Source of the DNA: Mycocentrospora acerina
Taxonomy: Eukaryota > Ascomycota > Dothideomycetes > Pleosporales
DNA: 64,000 nucleotides
Direction of reading: 5' to 3'
NCBI GenBank assembly: GCA_022701365.1
Contig: JAKUHH010000148.1
Location: 248,001 to 312,000 of the forward strand
Shown here: piece by piece, positions 1-9,463 of the stretch
Layout: the number at the start of each line of letters is the position of its first letter
Position numbering within the stretch: position 1 is the stretch's first letter
Notes under the pieces: model-generated
What the model was told of the DNA's origin: nothing
The model's database searches: none
Seen by the model: the letters and a program-made list of their open reading frames with translations, nothing else
Program-made: the position numbers and the translations under genes

Positions 1-150
1 GGCCCTTTGTCAGATTCAACGTCACTGGTCGGCATTGCATCTTTCGTTCTTCTTCTATCCACCCACACACACATTTATACACACATTGGAGCCGGACTCC
101 CCTATATTCATCAAGCCCTAAACTTTTAACCCCACCCCCAAACAATCATC

Positions 151-1796
151 ATGCCTTCCCACTCATTCCTCTTCACGCTCTTTATCGCCCAGGCAACTGC
201 CCGCTTCGGCCAAGAGCAAGTCCCTATCGCCGCCATCCAGAAAATCCAAGGCGGTGCCCCCGGTGCAGCTGCAACTATCGCTGGTGCGACCATTAGCGAC
301 TTGTTGGGCGCAGCAAATGCCTGTGCAAAGGTACGCTTACACATCCACCCTCTTCTCTCCACAGCAACCTAACACGCCCTCAGCTTCAACGCGCCGACCA
401 GATCGTGACTGACCTCGGTGGCGGCGCCGACGCCCTCGCCGCCGCCCTGGGCCTCGTTGCCGCAGAGAAAAATACCAACCCCTTTGCAGGCGGCAACGTG
501 CAGAACGTGTGTGCAGACAAGGCACTACCTGCCACACCTGCACTGAGGGGTGTCACCCCGCTGATCGATCCCGCCGTGGACGTTGACGGCAAGGCGAAGG
601 CACTCAGTGCGCAGTCCAAGGCTGCGCCGCTGCAGGCGGATGGGTTGAGTGTCTTTGATATTATGCAGCAGGCGGGGCTGGGAGCGTTGGTCGCTGCACA
701 GAGTCCGAATGGAGCTGGAGGACAGGCTGGTGGTGCGAGCGGGAATGCTACCGCTGCGGCTGCTGCGGATGCAAATGGTGGGTCGGGTAATGCGAATGGC
801 AAGGGGAACGGCAATGGCATTGGCAATGGCAATGGCAATGGCAAGGCTAATGCCAAGGGTGACGGCAATGGAAACATGAACGGCAACGCAAACGCAAACG
901 GCAACGGAAACAGGAACGGCACCGAGAGTGCAAATGGGAACGGCAAAGGCAAAGGAAACGGCAAGGGGAATGGCAATGGCAAAGATAATACCAAGGGCGA
1001 CGGTAATGGAAACGCAAACGCAACCGGTAATGGAAACAGGAACGGCACTGAAACTGCAAATGGGAACGGCAAAGGCAAAGGAAACGGCAAGGGAAAGGGC
1101 AAGGGTAATGGAAACGCGAACGGCAATGGAAACGCGAACAGCACTCAAAATGCGAATGCAAACGGCAACGGGAACGCGGGAAGCTGTAATGTTAATCAGG
1201 CTGCTGGAGGTCAGGGCGGAAACAGTAAGTCTTTGCCATCAACAACCACTACTACAGTACTAACCTACTCCTCAGATGCCCAACAATCCACAAACTCTGG
1301 CAACTCCCAACAATCCGCAAATTCTGCCAACTCGGCCAACTCCACTAACTCGTCCTCTTCCTCATCTTCCTCCTCCACTACCACCACCGTCGCCGGCGCA
1401 GACTTCGGTTCCTGCACCCCTACCATTGTCTTCCTCGGCGGCCTCTCCTCTCGCCCCGACACAGAATTCACCTTCCAGATCGCCGACCCGCTCGCGCGCG
1501 GCGGCCAGCAAGAAGCCCTCAACCCCAACATCATCACCAACGCGCTGTGCAACCAGCTGAAGAACGTATGCAAAGCAAACGCCGCGGCAGAGACTGTCTG
1601 CCTGGACGCAAAGGCCAAGGTAGCGCAGGCCGGCACAAGGAACAAGAGCACAGCGGACCTTTGGAATGCAGCAGTGGGGTTTGCGGGCGTGGATACCACA
1701 ACAGGTGGTGTCGCAGCGACGGGATTGAATGGTGTTCCCGCCGCGGCCGCAGCGGCCAAGGCGAGGAGCATGAGGAGGGGAATTAGGGCCGTGTAG
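151..1796 (+). CDS. Secreted Asn/Gly-repeat protein of unknown function
   Basis: Exons 151-330, 384-1224 and 1276-1796 give about 513 residues. The N-terminus (MPSHSFLFTLFIAQATA) looks like a signal peptide, so the product is probably secreted or wall-bound. Then come an Ala/Gly-rich helical segment, a roughly 140-residue low-complexity block built of Asn-Gly-Lys/Asn-Ala units (bases about 780-1180), a Ser/Thr/Asn-rich linker, and a C-terminal domain starting near GADFGSCTPTIVF with several Cys and the run GGQQEALNPNIITNALCNQL. I recall this tail from uncharacterised secreted fungal proteins; no function is known to me. Intron 1 (331-383) joins ACAK to LQRADQ. Intron 2 (1225-1275, GTAAGT..CTAAC..CTCAG) is 51 bp, a multiple of three without stop, so retention would only add 17 residues. 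Start chosen because the signal peptide follows directly. Confidence 0.75.
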
Positions 1797-2544
1797 AGTG
1801 CGAAGAAGGAATGAATGTATGTATGAATGAATGGGTCTATGTCAAGGAGAAGGGGGTGAAAAAGGAAAGAAGAAGACTGGTGAGTAGAGGTGGAAGTGGA
1901 GGTGGAAATGAAAATGGGAGGTGGAAATGGAAATGAGGATGGGAGACGTGGTATGATTTTTACAACCTTCTTTCCTTGTTGCCACAAGTGTTGTTGTAGT
2001 GGGTGGTTGATACATACATATCCCAAACAAAGTACCAGAATCAGAATCAGAACATACCATCTATCCTCTCACTTCACTGCCCGGTGGCGATTGATTGTGT
2101 AAGAAACACAGCTTTGTATTGGATCTTTGCAGGAGAGGTTTTACAAAAAAGGAGAACATTGTTGACACTCGCAGGTACTAATTAACTAATCAATTGATTG
2201 ATTGATTGATTGACTGGTTGACTGATTTTATCAAACGTGTTTTAAAAGACAGTCTTCCCTCCACTCCCAAGGGCATGTGGACAGGCTACACTGTAGCTTT
2301 ACAGAGCTGTAGCGTCTTCTACTGCAGGCAGTGCGCCTGATCTAGTGTTCAAAGCAGCTTTGGAAAAGCAGTAGAGTCTGTCTGTTATATGAGAGGTCCG
2401 TCCAGTGGATTTCTGTGTAGTTGGGTAGGAGGAAGTGCTTATAAATCACCTATTTGGTCGTTTCAAAGGGAAGAAAGTACGGGGAGGGGGGGCCTAATAC
2501 TTGGAGGTAGGTATGGCAGTTTAGATGGCTCAGTTATTCAATCG

Positions 2545-2640
2545 ATCAGTCAGTCAGTCAGTCATTCAGTCAGTCAGTCAGTCAGTCAGTCATTCAGTCA
2601 GTCAGTCAGTCAGTCAGTCAGTCAGTCATTCAGTCAGTCA
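2545..2640. repeat. CAGT tetranucleotide tract with CATTCAGT interruptions
   Basis: About 95 bp of tandem CAGT broken at intervals by CATT, followed by diverged GGTCGGTC units to about 2663. Any open frame through it (Ser-Gln/Val repeats) is a by-product of the repeat. Confidence 0.9.
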
Positions 2641-3946
2641 GTTGGTCGGTCGGCCGGCCAGTCATTCAAACGCGTACGAGAAAAAAAAAAGCCTCCCCGG
2701 CCTCCGCACTCCCAGGCGGAAGCAATTGTTTTTGTCCGTTCACAAACACAGCCTTCCTTACATGCAGACATTTGTCATGGAGTCTCGTCTTCATCTTCCT
2801 GATACAACCTTGCCTTACTCTACTAGGTCCCCATGAATCAGTGCAACGCAACACAGTCAGTCAGCTGTTCAATGCCACACTGGGGTGCTGCATCCGCGCA
2901 TGTATAGTGATCCTGCAGCAGTCGACTCAGGATCTTGGTAAATCCTGCTGCTGCAGGAATTCGGCGTACGGACGAGAAGAATCGGCTATGATGATTTATC
3001 AGGCGTGGGGGGGGAGATGTGGAGGCGGAGGTGGAGGGCTGGATCAAAGTCGACGAGGCTGTTTGGAGAGGGAGGGGAGGGGGGGGGGGGTCGAGGAGTG
3101 ACCTGGCTGGTGGAAGTGGTGCGAGATTTCCATCAAGAGAAGGAAATGAGGGGTAATTCCGATTGCAAGTCACGCAAATGATATATGTGTGTTTTGTTTT
3201 TGTATAAAAAGCACACGTAATTTTGTTTGTCAAAAAAATTGATCATCTGCGGGAGTTTGAGCGTCAGTCTGTCCGTCAGTCAGTTGACGGGTGGTGATTG
3301 GAAATGTATAACTATATCCTAATAATTTTTTCCTGGCTCTCCTGTTGTGTCATACCTGGTCGTTAATGTAACTGAAGAGGTTCTTGCCATCCATCTCTAT
3401 ACTATCGAGTCGCTGTTCTATGGCTTTTGGGAGCTATATCATGGTTGATTTCCCGAGGTTTACCCAAATTGCCGTTTGGTGGAGACCCCCCGCGGCACAC
3501 TTTCCAAGTGGTTGCAGAGACGCGTGATTTCGGCGCGCGGTGGATAGGAACAGTTCCTTCCTGCAGGATGGCGGCAGATTGAAAACTCCACACCATCATC
3601 ACTTGGTAAATCTACTCGTCTAGATCGTTTCGGAACATTACCTAAAATTCGTGGAGGCGAACTTGGCAGAAATAGCTGGAGAAGGAAACATGGAACTGGT
3701 GATCTTTGGGGTAGAAGAGCATCCTGCAGAAAAGCGAGAGCGAATACCTAGATAGGTGGAGATTGAGCTCCAGTTATCTATGGGCTATGTCGAAGAGATA
3801 GTTAGGTTATCTGCTATCGACGTCTAACGCTACAATGGCCATCACGATGATCTGGTGGCTTGTGTGACTATTCCCGGCAACCTACGTTTTCCTGTCTGCT
3901 CAGCATGTCGTCCCCGCTGCAATCAGTTCATCAGGTTGCCATCGAC

Positions 3947-3948
<2 letters not shown>

Positions 3949-3979
<31 letters not shown>

Positions 3980-3980
3980 C
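3949..3980. repeat. GCT trinucleotide tract
   Basis: Ten to eleven GCT units with one GTT interruption, in non-coding sequence. Confidence 0.85.
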
Positions 3981-5621
3981 GCGTCATCTTATGACAATTG
4001 ATTGTAAACATCCACACATCCTTTGCAAGAGTAGGCTAATCGATACACCCATAAATGACTGGTGTCGTTCTTGGCTTGCATGATTCTCTCCATCTTTGCC
4101 TGGTTCATAGTTTGGCCACTTCGGCTTATTGCCGCCGAAGCCAAGGACTCCCTCGGGCCATAGTACGGCTCGGTGTGTGGCTTACAGCTCTTGACAAGGC
4201 CGAAAGTACTGCCCAACTTGGGCGACAGCGTTTTGGGAGGATGCGGGCTATCAGTCTGCAATCATCAATTGGGAACCACCCAAAACTTGAATACGAACGA
4301 CTGCACTCAAGCTTTTTGACATTAATTATCCGCCATTGCAATTATGGATGCCCTTGTGTTAACTGGCGGAGGGTGGGCTCGATTTGAAGTAAACCCGAGC
4401 TCTCTGGAACGAGAAACAGACTCCGGGAGAAAGGAAAGCAGGCTGTTATATGCTAGGCTTACGCCAATAATTATCGAAGACATGGGAGTAAATTAGCATT
4501 CCGTTATCGCTGACAGCAGACATGCCCAATCAAACTCATCGACGATACAGAAGTCCACTTGTTGCACTTTCTAACAGATTGCCTCGCCAAGTAGCTGATC
4601 GGAGCCTGCGCATCAATGTTGTGTGCCTGCATGCATGCATGAACAACCAAGACAAGCGAGTCAATGACGTTGTTTCGTTCGCGTCATCCGGTTTGGTGCG
4701 TTCTTGGTGAAACACCACGTGATATCGATGTATCCTTGTACCCATGTACACCTCCCCTGTATCCATGCCGGGGTTGTTTTTGTTCTCCCTCCAACCTTGA
4801 AGATGGGGTCATCCTCAAACCCACAACCGTCATGCTCACCAAACTGATACAGCCGCTCCGCTCGGCATCATGCGAAAATCATAGCTACACCACTGATTCT
4901 ATATTCAACTTCGGTGGTCCCCGACAACTTGCCTCCGTTCACAAACATGGTTATAGTGGCTTCAGAATCCTGCCGTCGGCGTGATCTCCACCATCATTCC
5001 ATGCCCGCATCTTCGACTAATGCCACATGCAGCTTTCAGCAGTCGTACCCTGAACGCCTTGTGGCCTGCTGGGAGTTGAGCTTTCACGACGGCTCTGAGC
5101 CTACGTAGCAAACCCCAGACTCAGTAGCACAGCCTCCTTCGGAGAGCCATGTGTCGTGTGACAGCTGTCGCATACATGTCACAATTTCACACCAGCGTCT
5201 GCAGTTGACAACCCTTGCGGTTGAAAGAGAAAGTCTGCTATTCCGCGTAATTAGAAACCCTGCAAGTATAGGAACATATCTGCTTCGGGCTAGCAAGCCG
5301 CGAACACGCCAGCATCCCGGGTCACGCACAGGTCTCCAGAGCGTGCAACGGTTGTTCCACCAATTCCTTTCAAGGGGTCCCTAGGGGCTTCATTAAACAA
5401 ACACAGTCTAGATCCTTCTGCGTGTGCTCAAGGATGGCAGCGCCTCCAAAAGGCTGTAAGACAGCCACCAATCCTCGCATAGACTTATTGCGAACGATTC
5501 TGTCCGCCTTCTCTTCTTGTTCTTTCTTGCTTTCTTTTTGCCGTTTTCCCGTTCATTACCCACCTCTGTCCTCACACTCCTTCATTTTTCACTTTGTTTC
5601 GGAATTGCTCGCTTAGCCAGA

Positions 5622-5630
5622 ATGTCATGA
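5622..5630 (+). promoter_or_regulatory. Two-codon uORF overlapping the start of the 7TM gene
   Basis: ATG TCA TGA at 5622-5630 has A at -3. Its stop overlaps the main ATG at 5627 and the next in-frame ATG at 5630. Ribosomes starting at 5622 would stop on top of the real start, so the arrangement could limit or couple translation. This is inference; the transcript start is not known. Confidence 0.5.
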
Positions 5631-6937
5631 TGCTCTCTCCCAGGAAACACGACGGAGAGACTCACGCATATGTTGATCCAACTGTACCCCTCAACATCGG
5701 CCTGTGGACTCTCTATGCCGGTGCCACTGTATTTCTCGGGCTTCGGGTATGGATCAAAATCACTCGACGCCACGGGCTGTGGTATGATGATTGGATCCTA
5801 GTTGTATCCTGGGTGAGCACTTTTTTCTTCTCTAGTCCAAATGCAATGCCAACTGTTTGCGGTAGCAAGTCGTGACTAACTCTCTATCAGATCATCCTCA
5901 CAATCAACAACAGTCTGATATCATTAGAGTATGCAACCGGCTATGTAACTGATACTTGGGATGATCGCATGCACATTCTTATCAACGTAACATCATGTGG
6001 CACCCTTGTAGGACAGGCACTTACAAAGACGGCATTTGCAGTAACTCTACTTAAATTGACCAAAGGTTGGCAAAGATGGATACTGTGGTTCTGCATCGTA
6101 ACCATGAACTTGTACATGGTTGTCAAGGTCTTCTTCCAGTGGTGCAGAATCTACGACAAGCCGAGTTATGAGGTTTGGTACCGCCTTAACTTTCACCTGG
6201 ACTGGGACTTTCGGGAATCGTTCAAAGAGGGTGGAAACAGTGAGTAGGACTTGAACGTTTACGTCTCAGAGTACTAATATTACGACCAGTATACAACATT
6301 GTCATGGACTTTATTTTGGCAAGCTTCCCATGGCTCATCACTTGGAACTTGGATATGCGCAGGGTCGAGAAAATTGGTCTCTGTGTTACTATGAGCCTGG
6401 TAAGCTACAATATGTCCAATTACGCCACTTGGGCGTTCCAAAACGTACAGCCGCTGATAGCAATGCAGGGGATGATTGTTGCCATTGTATCAGCGATACG
6501 AACGGGCTGGAAAGGCGAAGGCAATGATAAGGACGCATACTACTTTTGGCGAAACGCACACTCGAACATCTGGTATTCGTCCGAAATCGTCGGCACCATT
6601 ATTGTTCAATGCATCCCGGTGTTGCGACCATTGATCCGGGACATCCACACATCATTGACCTCGAAAAAGCTGGCATCAACGGGGATGGATACTGTTCCCG
6701 GTGCTTCTCGACACAACAAGTATGTATTGCAAAATAATTCTAGATGCCGATTTTTTGCTAACATCTCATAGGCAACCCTCCACATACATGTCCAATCACA
6801 ACGCGACAGCATATTCTGATGGCAAGAGCGACACACATTCCGACTCGTGGGACAACCAAGGCATCTACCACAAGAGGGATTTCGAATTGACAACTATGGA
6901 ACCTAAGGACAGCAAGAAGGAAAACTCACTCGTTTAG
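5627..6937 (+). CDS. Seven-transmembrane rhodopsin-domain protein (PTH11/SAT4-like family)
   Basis: Exons 5627-5812, 5891-6239, 6290-6719 and 6772-6937 give 376 residues. Seven hydrophobic segments can be picked out: IGLWTLYAGATVFLGLRVW, a helix starting at WILVVSW across the first junction, the LVGQALTKTAFAVTLLKL region, WILWFCIVTMNLYMVVKVF, IVMDFILASFPWLITW, IGLCVTMSLVSYNMSNY and EIVGTIIVQCIPVLRPLI. The order, and the aromatic loop after TM4 (WCRIYDKPSYEVWYR), fit the fungal rhodopsin-like integral membrane family often called PTH11-like or SAT4-like; ligand and partner are unknown. The C-terminal tail is hydrophilic and Ser/Asp/Lys-rich. The start is the first in-frame ATG after a pyrimidine-rich leader; a two-codon upstream frame at 5622 overlaps it. 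Intron phases agree at all three junctions. Confidence 0.82.
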
Positions 6938-8500
6938 ATTGGTATTGAAGAGCAATTACATTATTTCCAGGGCATTCACTACCACCACTCACTCAATGTG
7001 AGAACCCGGCCCCGTGCGAAAGCCAAACAGCATGTGTTCCATGTAGGATCGTCATTCGCTTAGGCACCATGTTTCAATTGACGCCCATGCGACTGTACTG
7101 GCGCATAAAGTAAAACTGCTCGCCACAAGAAAAGCCCCGAATGTACGAATAGTACCAAGGTGTCGGATAATGTGCTACGTTGTGCAAAGTGGCCGCTCGG
7201 AAGATGATTACGAATTTATGACGGCGAATCTTGGATAGACGGAGTCACAAAACATGAGTGTTCAACACTTCATGCGACTCTACAGATTGTAACATATTGT
7301 ATTTCCGGTCTGTCAAGACGACCGATGGGGAAAGGGTTCTCATTTGGTGAAACGTAGCCGCGCCCAGTCGCCGCGCATTGCAAGGAAGATACCGATTTAC
7401 GGTCTTGGATTGCGCTGAATAGCGCTGAGGTAGTACTTCGGACGGTCATATGTTTTGTTAGTTAGCACCGAACACAACCTCATGTAAATAAGTGTTCCAG
7501 AATCAATAAACTTAGATGTTTCATTGCAGTACAATACGAGAGCGAACGATCAGTTGAAAACAATGCTCTTTTTTTTCGCATCCAGTTTACTCACTTCCTA
7601 CACGCAAAGGCCAGCCTGTCAACTGAAATAGTAAACTTTGCTTCATGAAACGTCAAAACAGAGCAACTGTCGATTTAAAGCCAACAAAGGGAATGCATCG
7701 ACCATCAATTTTTGTATGACCATCATCCTCGATGCACACAGAGTGATTGGAAACTTTTCCAAGCAAATCCTAAGAAAATGCAATATTGTCTCCAAAGAGG
7801 TCATGACACGTTTAGATTGTTAGGCCTCCAATGTCTACTGATGATGTCGACTCTTGGGTTCGGTCAAGGGGGGCGGGGGGCAATGAAAGAGCAACGTCGG
7901 AAAGAACCGCTGCTTTGGGTTTCAGAATGCGTACGAAGCCTGTGGACCGGTGTCCGAACCTTGAATCAAGCGATTAATTACTATCAAAGTGGATGGAGTC
8001 TTGAGTGGGCCTAGGACCGAGCCGTTCCACAGGCCATCTCCCTGCTTCGGGTGGAGAACTAATGTGGAGAGGGGTGGTTAAATCCACAGTTCCGGTTGAT
8101 GGACGAACATGTGCACTTTCCAAGAATACTACGGGTAGTTCCTCTTGAGGCTACCATCTCCTTATGAACAGCTGATACTTGGCCAGATTCAAGGTGATAA
8201 CGCTCCCGAGTAATGTGCCGTCAGACCGAGGGAGAGAAATATCACAATGAGCGTGATGTTTTTTGAAACTCAAGCCACACGATAAATGAATTTACGGCCT
8301 TATGCAAGGCTTTTCGGGCAATAGGGACCATGTAGCTACAGTATAGTCCAATATAGCCTGAGAAGAGAACAAGATGTTCTACTAAATTGAGTAAGGCGCC
8401 AATCTGGTGAGCTTGACATAGACTGTAAGCTATCTTTCAATCATTACGTCTCAAAATGAATTGAATGCTCTCAATACCACGTTCCCTACAAACCAGCCGA
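6938..8500. other. Spacer without recognisable genes
   Basis: No frame longer than about 100 codons and none with recognisable domains. It holds the 3' flanks of the two convergent genes on either side. Confidence 0.6.
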
Positions 8501-9463
8501 TTACTTGATACTCCTCACCAACTCCCTCAGATCACCACCCTCGACCCATTTCTCTTCTCCCCCTCCACCGACTCCGAGTCCTCCTCCTGCGCCGCCTCCA
8601 CTGACCCCCCAACCCTCTCCTACTTCTCCGATTATCCTTGCTGGTTGTCCACCAACAACAGATCCGGAGGCGATGACCATGTTAGCCGGAACTACCGAAT
8701 TAGGCAAGATCTTAACATTCTCCTTGATGATAACAAATGGCTGTATTGACACTTTCTCCCCGATGTGGACATGTGATGCTATGTTGATAGCTTGTATTGT
8801 GCAGTTGGGACCTATGAGCAGGTGAGTCTTTCAAATGCTCGTGACTTGTTGTCATGTTTGATGCCATCAATTTTGAGGAGTACCCGGCCACATACCTATG
8901 AAAACATTGTCCCCAATCTTCATCGGGTAGTATTGCACCTGCCCTCTGCTAATTCGAGATGGTGGTTTGAGAACGCTTCCTGTAGATATCACTGTGCACC
9001 GGCCAATGATAATACTGTTAGGCGTGGCTTCTCTCCCTGATTGTGATGGCGATGGACGTGTGGAATGCAAATCGCCTCTCAATTGCACATCTGCCATAAT
9101 GACGGTCCGGCCGCCAAGTGTGATGTTTGCTGTTCCAGTAATGGCAGAGCGTCGAGAGACTTTGTTGCCAGAGTCCTGTGAACTTATCAGCACCGATTTC
9201 AAACTTGCATAGTCAATGAATTTGAGATGAGAAGAGTGGAATACGTATGTAAACAAAAGGACAAAAACTAAGTAGAGAGAATGAAGAACAGCCCAAAGAA
9301 AACATGAACAGGGGGCTTTGGTAGGATATCACATCTGAGAACGTGTGTACTAACTGGTTGGAATAGGAAATGAAGCAAACTTGAACATATTCAGACAGCC
9401 AGAACTTACCGTCTCGATATACTCGCCTTTCGGTACGGCTTTCCTCGCTGTAGGGCGTGACAT
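8501..9463 (-). CDS. Dynactin subunit p25 (DCTN5 family)
   Basis: Exons (minus) 9463-9410, 9175-8896 and 8811-8501 give 214 residues. The N-terminal EYIET joined to DSGNKVSRRSA, followed by ITLGGRTVIMADVQLRGDL, is the p25 signature, and the rest is a left-handed beta-helix of hexapeptide-type repeats (IGDNVFIGPNCTIQAINIA, HIGEKVSIQPFVIIKENVKI, GQPARIIGEV). p25 sits in the pointed-end complex of dynactin with p27, p62 and Arp11 and helps attach dynein to endosomes; in filamentous fungi it is needed for early-endosome transport. Introns 9176-9409 (234 bp, long for this window) and 8812-8895 have GT-AG ends. The tail contains a Gly-rich insertion (GGGAGGGLGVGGGG) unlike animal p25. First ATG of the spliced frame was chosen. 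Confidence 0.88.

Larger units (their letters stand above)
1797..5626. other. Gene-free spacer with simple repeats
   Basis: I see no convincing gene here: open frames are short, overlap on both strands and lack recognisable protein features. It contains ATTG repeats (about 2190-2215), a CAGT tract, purine/G-rich stretches (about 3007-3092) and a GCT tract. The last 120 bases before the next start are pyrimidine-rich, as is common in fungal promoters and leaders. Confidence 0.6.

Noticed and set aside
386..1144. Long minus-strand Pro/Phe/Leu-rich frame
   Set aside because: Antisense shadow of the Asn-Gly repeat on the plus strand; the plus strand has signal peptide, introns and a structured C-domain.
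2389..2836. Frames rich in Ser-Gln-Val over the CAGT repeats
   Set aside because: Produced by the tetranucleotide repeat.
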